A stretch of DNA of 35,293 bases from a virus. Made by a program: the position numbers and the translations under genes. Location: IMG/VR virus record IMGVR_UViG_3300031974_004173, positions 1 through 35,293 of that record; one strand, given 5' to 3'. This document shows, one piece after another, positions 21,049-27,501 of this stretch. Below the pieces are notes generated by a model. The model did no database searches. It was given only the letters and a program-made list of their open reading frames with translations, and had not been told where the DNA came from. The stretch's first letter is position 1; every line of letters starts with the position of its first letter.

Positions 21049-22354
21049 AGTCTTTTTTCCTTGTTTCTTTTTTCCCGAATGCCTCCTCTTCAGGATCTAA
21101 AAATTTTGATGTAGCACCATCGAAGGCTAAGTTAAAGTCGCCTGTTTCACCAAGACGATTTTTTCTGACAATTACTTCTGCTAATCCTGTATTAAGAGAA
21201 TCGTAATACTCTTCCCTGTATAACATTATTACCATATCAGCGTCTTGTTCTATAGAGCCACTATCTCTAAGATCTGAAAGGACTGGGCGTTTGTCCACTC
21301 TCGCCTCCACACCCCGATTTAATTGAGACAACGAGATTACTGGACAGCCAACATCTTTAGCCAGCCCCTTCAGAAGATTTGAGATATAAGTCATTGAGGC
21401 AGCTCGACTATCAGAATTACTTGGTGCCTTGTTTGAGGTCATAAGTAATTGTAAGTAGTCGACCACAATGAGGTCTATATCTTTAATTGATTGAATTGCT
21501 TTTGTTTTATTTACTAAGGTTTCAATGGTTATTGGAGATTTATCATAAACATAAAGACTGGATGCAGACAAAATCTTTTCAATAGAATTAAATTTATTCC
21601 ACTCACTTGGAGTAAGGTCTCCTGTTAATAAAGATTTCATTGATAAACCAGATTCTGAGCTAATTATTTTTTTAATAAGCTGTTCGTTGGTCATCTCTAA
21701 AGAAAAAATTAAAACCGTTTTAGCATTCAGTATATTGTTTGTTGCAATATTTAAAGCCCATGTTGTTTTACCCATACCCGGTCTACCTGCAACAACAATA
21801 AGATCACCGTCTTTAAAACCATTAAGCCTATTATCAATAGTTTTAAAACCTGTCTTAATTAGTTTTTGTGCAATAAGGTTAGAATCTTGCAACTCTTTTT
21901 TAACAATTGTAAGAATATCTTTTACTGATTTTGGTGACTCGGTATTTTTTGTAATTTTATTTTCAATAAGTAATTGGTTAACCTGATCAACCTTTTGCTC
22001 AATGGTTATTTTGTCTTTTACTATTTCAGGTATCTTCAAAGAAAGCTGCATTAATTTGTTGTTAGCTGTTTTATTATGCATTGCCTTTATCCAATGGGTA
22101 TAACCAGCAGTGCTTATACAATAGGCTGATGCTTGCCTTATATCATCAAAAACAAAATCATCGCTTATATTATTTCTTAAGGTCACTATGTCTGATGCTT
22201 GGTTATCTATCATAACCTCGTAAGCTTTTTTATAAGAGTTGTTTTCAAAGTCCTCTGGAAGAAGCCCGTCCTCTTGTGCTTTCATAAATCTTTTATGATC
22301 TAAAACCATAGCACCTAACAAGTTTGCTTCTAGTTCGTATATTTCTTTATCCAT
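21035..22354 (-). CDS. dnaB: DnaB-like replicative helicase
   Basis: This 439-aa protein has a DnaB N-terminal domain (LEANLLGAMVLDHKRF) and a RecA-like motor. Walker A is VVAGRPGMGKTTWA (about 187-200), Walker B is DLIVVDYLQLL (D299) and the sensor region is VISLSQLNRGVEARVDKRP with DLRDSGSIEQDADMV. All ATPase motifs are intact, and the length is near the DnaB norm (about 450). It overlaps the upstream wHTH gene by 8 nt, the usual pairing of phage initiator and helicase. It unwinds phage DNA for host polymerase. Confidence 0.9.
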   Translation of the reverse strand: MDKEIYELEANLLGAMVLDHKRFMKAQEDGLLPEDFENNSYKKAYEVMIDNQASDIVTLRNNISDDFVFDDIRQASAYCISTAGYTHWIKAMHNKTANNKLMQLSLKIPEIVKDKITIEQKVDQVNQLLIENKITKNTESPKSVKDILTIVKKELQDSNLIAQKLIKTGFKTIDNRLNGFKDGDLIVVAGRPGMGKTTWALNIATNNILNAKTVLIFSLEMTNEQLIKKIISSESGLSMKSLLTGDLTPSEWNKFNSIEKILSASSLYVYDKSPITIETLVNKTKAIQSIKDIDLIVVDYLQLLMTSNKAPSNSDSRAASMTYISNLLKGLAKDVGCPVISLSQLNRGVEARVDKRPVLSDLRDSGSIEQDADMVIMLYREEYYDSLNTGLAEVIVRKNRLGETGDFNLAFDGATSKFLDPEEEAFGKKETRKKDYGII

Positions 22355-22985
22355 GTCTTCTCTCTATTATTGCGTCAAATTGATTGATCCCTATCATTGT
22401 TCCAAGTGTAGGCTTTCCATTCCAAAAAGATCTTATCCATTTTTTGTGACCCTCAGAGTTAGCTATTTCAAAATATGCTTCCCAGAAATCATTTGATGTA
22501 AAATCTATTTTTCTCCCCGTTTTGGGTGAGACATATCCCTTTTTTGATTTGGCTATTTCTTTAAGTTTTTTATAGGGCACTACATACTTGTGTGCGTTTT
22601 GTGAATGGACATAAAATGTTTGATCACATTTGCTTTTATAAATTTCATTTATTAAATCAATATCTAATATATATTCATTTTTAGTATAAGCTTTAGTATT
22701 GTAGCCACCTGACGACCCCCCATAGCCGTCTGCCGACCCCCCTAGTATTTTGTAATAATTACTAGTATTTTGTCTTTGGTCCCATTCTATGTGACCCATG
22801 TCTCTAAGTTTTTTTAGATTATCTTTTATAGCTGTGAGGGAAAGCCCAGTAAGTTCAGTCAATTTTTTATGGGAGGGGTAAGAACAACCAAATTCATCTG
22901 AGTAGTTAGCCAAAACAATTAACAATAGCTTCTGTGTTGAATTTACTTCAACCCGTAGAACTTTTGTAATGTATTCAAGCGACAT
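22347..22985 (-). CDS. wHTH replication initiator / helicase-loader-like protein
   Basis: This 212-aa protein has an N-terminal winged helix of HTH_36 type: STQKLLLIVLANYSDEFGCSYPS, then KKLTELTGLSLTAIKDNLKKL. A Gly/Ser/Tyr linker (about 82-100) and a C-terminal region with NEIYKSKC and FWEAYFEIANSEGH follow. Such proteins bind origin DNA or load helicase in phages of this layout. It is the first gene of the minus-strand replication operon, with a promoter in the divergent region. It is coupled to dnaB. The DNA-binding fold is clear, the exact role inferred. Confidence 0.72.
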   Translation of the reverse strand: MSLEYITKVLRVEVNSTQKLLLIVLANYSDEFGCSYPSHKKLTELTGLSLTAIKDNLKKLRDMGHIEWDQRQNTSNYYKILGGSADGYGGSSGGYNTKAYTKNEYILDIDLINEIYKSKCDQTFYVHSQNAHKYVVPYKKLKEIAKSKKGYVSPKTGRKIDFTSNDFWEAYFEIANSEGHKKWIRSFWNGKPTLGTMIGINQFDAIIERRHG

Positions 22986-23026
22986 ATTTTTCCCTCACTT
23001 GCGTATATTAACTTTAATTATTAATC

Positions 23027-23055
23027 ATTGTAAAGTATTGTTTTTAATTTAATAA
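23027..23055 (-). promoter_or_regulatory. Possible promoter of the replication operon
   Basis: On the minus strand TTATTA (23050-23055, 3/6 to TTGACA) is followed after 17 nt by TACAAT (23027-23032, 5/6 to TATAAT). The latter is one arm of the inverted repeat. It lies about 41 nt upstream of the wHTH gene. Confidence 0.4.
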
Positions 23056-23066
23056 AAGTTTACAAT
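23038..23066 (+). promoter_or_regulatory. Promoter of the recombination operon
   Basis: TTGTTT (23038-23043, 3/6) is followed after 17 nt by TACAAT (23061-23066, 5/6 to TATAAT), 17 nt upstream of the ERF ATG at 23084. The -10 lies inside an inverted-repeat arm, as for the opposite promoter. Confidence 0.45.
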
Positions 23067-23083
23067 TTATGCAGGAGGTTTAT

Positions 23084-23707
23084 ATGAGTAATCAAAAAAT
23101 ATACACAGCACTAAATAATGTGCAAAATTATATGTATCAAAACCCAATTGCAAAAGAAGGTGTTAATACATTTCAAAAATATAAATACAGAGGGATTGAT
23201 CAAATCATTCAGTCTTTTTCAAAACCATTGCATGATAATAATATCCTAACCGTAGTTCAACCTGATCTTAAAGTATCAACTAAATTTTTAGAAGATGGTA
23301 AATCTACTTTAACAAGAGTTGTTGGAACCTTAAGATTTATATCTATGGAAGACGGATCTTATGTTGACAGATCTTATGCTGGGCATAGCAAGTCTCAACA
23401 AGGAAAAGACTTAGAGTCTGCAAGATCTTTTGCATACCGTAATGCTTTACTAGAAACATTCTGCGTGCCTTTTGAGGGTGTTGTTGAGCCTGAGTTAGAG
23501 GGTGTTGATCAAGGAGCACCAACTGAAGAGATTGATGAGACCGCAAGCATGGTTGAGGATTTTATAAAAGAAATTAAATCTTGTGCCAACAAAGAAAAAG
23601 CAAAAGAAATTTATAAAAAGTATGAAAAAGTAGCTAACCTTAGTGGTGACGATGAAACCAAGAAGCAACTTATACTAGCTTTTACAAAGGTTTATAAAAA
23701 TGATTAA
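23084..23707 (+). CDS. erf: ERF-family single-strand annealing protein
   Basis: The ATG at 23084 is chosen: AGGAGG lies 5 nt upstream, and an in-frame ATG at 23069 would place that site in the gene. The 207-aa product has the ERF signature: NNVQNYMYQNPIAKEGVN, then KYKYRGIDQIIQSFSKPLHDN, GSYVDRSYAGHSKSQQGKDLES, and ARSFAYRNALLETFCVP. ERF proteins anneal single strands in phage recombination. The C-terminal 60 residues are helical and charged. An exonuclease gene follows with an 8-nt overlap, the common annealing/exonuclease pair. Confidence 0.88.
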   Translation: MSNQKIYTALNNVQNYMYQNPIAKEGVNTFQKYKYRGIDQIIQSFSKPLHDNNILTVVQPDLKVSTKFLEDGKSTLTRVVGTLRFISMEDGSYVDRSYAGHSKSQQGKDLESARSFAYRNALLETFCVPFEGVVEPELEGVDQGAPTEEIDETASMVEDFIKEIKSCANKEKAKEIYKKYEKVANLSGDDETKKQLILAFTKVYKND

Positions 23708-24638
23708 GCAGGGAACACCTGAATGGCATGATCAGAGAAAAAACAGAATCACAGGGACAAGGCTCCCTCGTGCCGTTAAAGAGTGTATGTGGGCAAAGGG
23801 AGATCAGTGGGAGGCTTTAGGTAGAGATATCTACAGAGAGGCTCACAACTTGTCTCAAGACCCTTTTGATCAAAGAGCTATGTTTGCAATAACATATGGC
23901 AGTGATCACGAGCCAATTGCTTTAGAGCAATTAAAAAACATGGGCTACAAAATTACACAACCATCTTTTGTTGTGCACCCAAAACATAATTGGTTGGGAA
24001 TGTCTCCAGATGGAGTAATTGTTTCTGGTAGAAATGGAAAAGTTTCTGCTGTTGAGATCAAATGTCCACAAACAAAACCAGTAAAAGATGTTAAAGAACA
24101 AAAAAGAAACTATTGGCACCAAATGCAAATGGGCATGGAGTGTATGGATATAGATGAAATGTTATTTTTTCAATGGTATGAGCACGAGCACTATCAAGAA
24201 TGGGTTGAAAGAGATCCTAGATGGGCTGAGATATATATACCAAAAGCAAAAGAGTTTATGGACTGGTATGCTGACGCATCTAAAGATCCAAAATATATTG
24301 CTATGTGGTCAGAAACAAAACAAGAACCAGGAGTCAACTACAAACCTGTTGATGATGATGACAATACATCAGAATTGGCAGATGTACTTACCGAACTAAA
24401 TGAGCTTAACGAAAGGAAAAGCTTGCTTGATAAAAGAAAGAAGGAACTTTCAGCCGAGGCTGTTAAAAAGCACGGAGGAGCATTTAGTACCTCAAGAGTG
24501 AAGTGTCATATGACACAAGCTAGAGGTCGAATAAACTACGCCAGACTGGTAAAGGATCAGGATATTCCTTTTGATATTATGGAAGGCTATAGATCAGAAG
24601 GCGATACCAGAATTTATACCAAACTACTGGAGGAATAA
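23700..24638 (+). CDS. YqaJ-type viral recombinase exonuclease
   Basis: This 312-aa protein matches the YqaJ/lambda-exonuclease family. GTPEWHDQRKNRITGTRL is the N-terminal part, E71 lies in GSDHEPIALEQL, D104 in MSPDGVIV, E119 and K121 in AVEIKCP, and Q141 in YWHQMQMGMECM, so the PD-(D/E)XK residues and the Q motif are all present. It digests dsDNA ends to give single strands for the ERF protein. The C-terminal region is helical and Lys/Glu-rich. Translation is coupled to erf through an 8-nt overlap. Confidence 0.9.
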   Translation: MIKQGTPEWHDQRKNRITGTRLPRAVKECMWAKGDQWEALGRDIYREAHNLSQDPFDQRAMFAITYGSDHEPIALEQLKNMGYKITQPSFVVHPKHNWLGMSPDGVIVSGRNGKVSAVEIKCPQTKPVKDVKEQKRNYWHQMQMGMECMDIDEMLFFQWYEHEHYQEWVERDPRWAEIYIPKAKEFMDWYADASKDPKYIAMWSETKQEPGVNYKPVDDDDNTSELADVLTELNELNERKSLLDKRKKELSAEAVKKHGGAFSTSRVKCHMTQARGRINYARLVKDQDIPFDIMEGYRSEGDTRIYTKLLEE

Positions 24639-24800
24639 ATGGAAAAAGTATTAAAAAAATCAATTAGTTCAAGGATTAATAAATCTACTTACGATAAAAT
24701 GGTGGCTGCCAGTAAAAAGGTTGGTCATAGATTTTATGATCGTAAGGTTGCCTATATGGTAAACAAGGTTTTAGATGACTGGGCTGATAAGGAGAAATAA
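24639..24800 (+). CDS. Unknown basic 53-aa protein, possible ribbon-helix-helix
   Basis: The ATG at 24639 follows the exonuclease stop after 0 nt, with GGAGGAAT overlapping that end. The pattern of a short strand (ISSRINKSTYDK), a helix (MVAASKKVG) and a second helix (RKVAYMVNKVLDDWADKEK) is like ribbon-helix-helix DNA-binding proteins, though unproven. It could be a regulator for this operon. The next gene begins 1 nt after its stop. Confidence 0.55.
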   Translation: MEKVLKKSISSRINKSTYDKMVAASKKVGHRFYDRKVAYMVNKVLDDWADKEK

Positions 24801-24801
24801 A

Positions 24802-25158
24802 ATGGCTGAATATGATAATAAAAATCGTGGAGCGATTTGGAAAAACGATAAAAAGGAGACTGAAAAGCATCCTGACTTTACAGGTGAGCAGAATATTACT
24901 ATTACCAATGGAATGACAAATTACAAGGGTGATGTCATTGTTGATGATGTTGATGCTTTTTTAATTAAAGATGCTACAGGTAAGGTTACTGGCTTTACAG
25001 TTAACTTTTTTGTAAATGCTTGGAAAAGAAATGCTGGGGCTGGAGAAAAGTCTCCCGCTCTTACTTTTAATGTTAATCCAAAAGTTGCACAAAGTGCTAA
25101 ACCCTCATCCAATGAAATGTTCCCAAAGGACATTACTGAAGATGATTTACCGTTCTAA
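24802..25158 (+). CDS. Probable ssDNA-binding protein with SSB-like C-terminal tip
   Basis: The ATG at 24802 is chosen: AAGGAG (24789-24794) lies 7 nt upstream, and the in-frame ATG at 24775 lies inside the preceding gene. The 118 residues begin with NRGAIWKND (DUF736-like), have strands (NITITNGMTNYKGDVIV, VTGFTVNFFVNAW) and end in EDDLPF. This acidic Asp-Asp-Leu-Pro-Phe end is like the C-terminal tip by which bacterial SSB binds partner proteins (DDDIPF). Its place beside the recombination genes supports an SSB-like role, but an OB fold was not shown. Confidence 0.62.
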   Translation: MAEYDNKNRGAIWKNDKKETEKHPDFTGEQNITITNGMTNYKGDVIVDDVDAFLIKDATGKVTGFTVNFFVNAWKRNAGAGEKSPALTFNVNPKVAQSAKPSSNEMFPKDITEDDLPF

Positions 25159-25167
25159 GGAGGAACT

Positions 25168-25491
25168 ATGGGTAAAATTGTAACGCCTGGTGGTGAAGAG
25201 GCTGTAAAAAATATCACCTTAAATGTAGATGGGGAAGCTAGAGAGTATGAAGTTGATAGCTTGTCTAAAGAAGCGGTAAACCGTTTAAACGTTCTTAACT
25301 TTCATTCAAACAACATAATGCCTTTGTTGTCTGAAATTGTAAGACTGGTTCAATTAGGAAACCAAGTTGATCAAGGTCAGCTTACAAACCTTTTGCCAGA
25401 GAAGTATACAGTTGTACAACAAGCTGAGGATGTTGTAGAATCAGATACAAAGAACACAAATGGAGCTGGTTCATCTAAAGAAGGCAAATGA
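25168..25491 (+). CDS. DUF6447-like small protein (107 aa)
   Basis: AAGGAGG precedes the ATG. The first 75 residues follow DUF6447 in outline: ITLNVDGEAREYEVDSLSKEA, then VNRLNVLNFHSNNIMPLLSEIVRLVQLGNQ. They are an N-terminal strand pair and a long helix. The C-terminus is polar (DTKNTNGAGSSKEGK). DUF6447 proteins are short and of unknown role in phages and bacteria. It ends 4 nt into the next gene. Confidence 0.58.
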   Translation: MGKIVTPGGEEAVKNITLNVDGEAREYEVDSLSKEAVNRLNVLNFHSNNIMPLLSEIVRLVQLGNQVDQGQLTNLLPEKYTVVQQAEDVVESDTKNTNGAGSSKEGK

Positions 25492-25976
25492 ATGCAAAAT
25501 TAGAAACGAGTCTCTCAGGTTCTGAGAGGCTCTCATCTGTACTTGGGGAGTCTTCCCTGTCAGGTTCACCCTGCAATGGTGGAGTTTGCTCCACAACACT
25601 AGGCGATATTAGATGTAAGACTTGTGGCAGACACGAGGATGAAATACGCCAATGGCATCAACTGCCAGAAATAAAAAGAAAAATCATAAACATAAAAAAT
25701 GCCGCAGAAGGTTATAAAATACGGCAAGTGTCTTCTCAGGAAGATAGATGGAGGGAACTACAAAAATTGAAAACAATAGACAACTTAACTGTTGGTGATG
25801 TGATAAAGAGAATAACTCAGGTCGCTACTCATCAGTCAGAAATGTATCCACAAGATCATAAATGCATAGCGTTATTGAACAAAATAATTAAATCAAAACA
25901 TAAGTTTAATGACATATCAGTTCAGTCAATAATGTCTGAAAATGACTACGCAGAAATTAAAAACAAGTTCGAGTAG
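25488..25976 (+). CDS. DUF1289-like zinc protein of the recombination operon (162 aa)
   Basis: After a Ser-rich N-terminus of about 27 residues comes SPCNGGVCSTTLGDIRCKTC, then GRHEDEIRQWHQLPE, matching the DUF1289 Cys pattern (SPC-x2-x-C...C-x2-C-G-R-x2-x-E-I-x-x-W). The remaining part is helical and basic. Its translated start overlaps the DUF6447-like gene by 4 nt. The coding start region holds an 11-bp hairpin (25508-25532). Function is unknown; the Cys cluster suggests metal binding. Confidence 0.62.
   Translation: MNAKLETSLSGSERLSSVLGESSLSGSPCNGGVCSTTLGDIRCKTCGRHEDEIRQWHQLPEIKRKIINIKNAAEGYKIRQVSSQEDRWRELQKLKTIDNLTVGDVIKRITQVATHQSEMYPQDHKCIALLNKIIKSKHKFNDISVQSIMSENDYAEIKNKFE
25508..25532 (+). 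repeat. Strong 11-bp hairpin inside the start of the DUF1289-like gene
   Basis: GAGTCTCTCAG pairs with CTGAGAGGCTC around a 3-nt GTT loop (one T-G wobble). It starts 20 nt after the ATG. No T tract follows, so it is not a normal terminator. A translational control structure is possible. Confidence 0.5.
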
Positions 25977-26403
25977 AGCTTTCCAAAAAGATCTTCTAAC
26001 TGGGCAAGAGTTAGAAAACAAGATCTTAAAATCAATTCATAAAAAATATCCTAGTGCTGTTTTAATACCAGGAAAATTTAAACCTTACGACATATTCATA
26101 CCAGAAAAAGATCTTAAAGTAGAAGTTAAGGTTGACTACAAGAGCCAAGAGACTGGGAATATTATTATTGAGTTATATATGTTTGGCAAACCATCTGCAT
26201 TGCTCTCTACTAAGGCTGACTATTGGATCATACACACTGGTGTAGAAAATCTGTGGATAAAACCTAAAAAAATATTAGAGTGTATTTTGTTAAACAACAT
26301 AAAGATTCAAGATATTTTAGGTGATGGGGATGATCAAGCTAAAAAAGCTTGCTTGGTACCAATAAAATTATTTAAAAAATATATCATTGACAATAGCATG
26401 TAA
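25942..26403 (+). CDS. Small PD-(D/E)XK nuclease-like protein (153 aa)
   Basis: The sequence KPYDIFIPEKDLKVEVKVDYK contains the D...ExK order of PD-(D/E)XK nucleases (D in KPYDIF, then EVK), followed by a strand (NIIIELYMFG). The N-terminal QKDLLTGQELENKILKSIHKKY helix is typical of Holliday-junction-resolvase-like or restriction-type nucleases of this size. Within the recombination operon, a junction- or end-processing enzyme is likely. It overlaps the DUF1289-like gene by 35 nt. No close relative can be named. Confidence 0.62.
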   Translation: MTTQKLKTSSSRAFQKDLLTGQELENKILKSIHKKYPSAVLIPGKFKPYDIFIPEKDLKVEVKVDYKSQETGNIIIELYMFGKPSALLSTKADYWIIHTGVENLWIKPKKILECILLNNIKIQDILGDGDDQAKKACLVPIKLFKKYIIDNSM

Positions 26404-26417
26404 TACATGTTTATAAT
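26387..26417 (+). promoter_or_regulatory. Promoter before the integrase unit
   Basis: A perfect TTGACA (26387-26392) and a perfect TATAAT (26412-26417) are separated by 19 nt, slightly longer than usual. The -35 box overlaps the end of the upstream nuclease gene. The next ATG is at 26447. The integrase could be made independently of the recombination operon. Confidence 0.6.
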
Positions 26418-26423
26418 GTATAC
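26404..26423 (-). promoter_or_regulatory. Operator-like dyad, copy 2
   Basis: On the minus strand this reads GTATACATT-N4-A-CAT-G-T-A and matches 14 of 20 positions of the element at 12396-12415. It covers the -10 box of the integrase-side promoter, and TACAT-N7-ATGTA gives it internal symmetry. A common regulator is inferred. Confidence 0.4.
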
Positions 26424-26446
26424 AGCAATAATTAAGTGAGGAAATT

Positions 26447-26644
26447 ATGGTAATAGATATAACGGTAGAAGATATAGCAAATTTAAAAACACACTGCGAA
26501 GCAAGAATAAAAGAAGTTTATGCTAGAGAAGATTTAACTTTGCAAGAAAAAGCCGATCAAGCTAGAGCGTTTAATGTAAAGATTGAAAATCTATTGTTGG
26601 TTATAACTGACAGTAAGATTGTAAGAGACTCAGGGGCTTTATAA
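26447..26644 (+). CDS. Unknown 65-aa helical protein preceding integrase
   Basis: GAGG lies 6 nt before the ATG. The protein is acidic and helical (VEDIANLKTHCEARIKEVYARED, LQEKADQARAFNVKIENLLL). It overlaps the integrase start by 1 nt (TAATG), so both are one unit. It could be an excisionase-like or regulatory partner, but its sequence has no recognisable HTH or wing. Translation is well supported, function is not. Confidence 0.55.
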   Translation: MVIDITVEDIANLKTHCEARIKEVYAREDLTLQEKADQARAFNVKIENLLLVITDSKIVRDSGAL

Positions 26645-27444
26645 TGCACACCTTTACTGATGCAATAAAACAATATTACAGATTTAACAATATGGGTAAA
26701 AATGATTTTACCTATAGAAAATACTTTGAGCCATTGTTTAAAAACATGGATATTAAAGACATTACTAAAGAACAAATAGCTATTGCTAGATCGGGCATAA
26801 AAGGATCACCCGGTACTGTTAATAGATATTTAAGCTACTTCCGTGCAATACTTATGTATGCACATGAAGAGTTAGGGTGGTTGGACACTAAACCCGTAAT
26901 TAAAAAGGTAAAGGATTCCCCTAAAAGACTCAAATACTTTACTTTAGAAGATATAAAGAAACTACATGATGCACTCCCCCTGCATCTTAAAAAACCTTTT
27001 ATCTTCTCTCTCCTCACTGGGGTTAGAATGTCCAACTGCTTTAATCTTAAATGGAGTGATATTAAAAAAGATCAAATAGCAATTGATGGAACTGAAACTA
27101 AAAACGGTAGAAGTCTTTGCGTACCCTTAAATGAAAAATGTAGAGAGCTATTAGGATCTATTGAAAAAAACCATAAATATGTTTTTACTTATGCTGGTAA
27201 AAAAATGTCTAGAGCCTCTAACACAGGATGGTATAACGCCCTTAAAAAAACAAACTTAGAGGGTTTTAGATGGCACGACATTAGACATACTTGGGCTACT
27301 CACCATGTACAAAATGGCACTCCTTTACACACATTGCAACATCTTGGTGGTTGGTCTGATTTTAATATCGTTAATAGGTATGCCCATTTATCGAAAGATT
27401 ATTTGAATGATGCTTGTGAGACAAGTAATACTCTGATATCTTAA
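26644..27444 (+). CDS. int: Tyrosine-family site-specific integrase
   Basis: This 266-aa protein has an N-terminal SAM-like DNA-binding domain (about 1-90) and a C-terminal catalytic domain. Catalytic residues are in order: R128 (TGVRMSN), K153 (ETKNG), H211 and R214 (HDIRHTWAT), W237 in LQHLGGWSDFN, and Y246 (VNRYAHLS). All are present. It is short compared with the lambda type (356 aa) and lacks an arm-binding extension. It supports a temperate or integrative option. The 57 nt between it and the convergent 1853-aa gene, or the unit's upstream region, may hold attP, but no core sequence could be identified. Confidence 0.92.
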   Translation: MHTFTDAIKQYYRFNNMGKNDFTYRKYFEPLFKNMDIKDITKEQIAIARSGIKGSPGTVNRYLSYFRAILMYAHEELGWLDTKPVIKKVKDSPKRLKYFTLEDIKKLHDALPLHLKKPFIFSLLTGVRMSNCFNLKWSDIKKDQIAIDGTETKNGRSLCVPLNEKCRELLGSIEKNHKYVFTYAGKKMSRASNTGWYNALKKTNLEGFRWHDIRHTWATHHVQNGTPLHTLQHLGGWSDFNIVNRYAHLSKDYLNDACETSNTLIS

Positions 27445-27501
27445 TTACTTAAACCTTCAGCAGGGCTAGTTTTCATATCTATATTCCCTCGCAGTGGATG
27501 A

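Larger units (their letters stand above)
23027..23066. repeat. 8-bp inverted repeat ATTGTAAA-N24-TTTACAAT in the divergent promoter region
   Basis: Perfect arms lie at 23027-23034 and 23059-23066. Each arm includes a TACAAT on its own strand, so the two divergent -10 boxes are mirror images. This could be an operator for one regulator acting on both operons, or simply symmetrical promoters. Confidence 0.5.

Noticed and set aside
27445-27501. attP core or a tRNA-like sequence between integrase and the 1853-aa gene
   Set aside because: Only 57 nt, with no T-loop-like sequence or convincing repeat; the location of attP is not determinable from the window alone.
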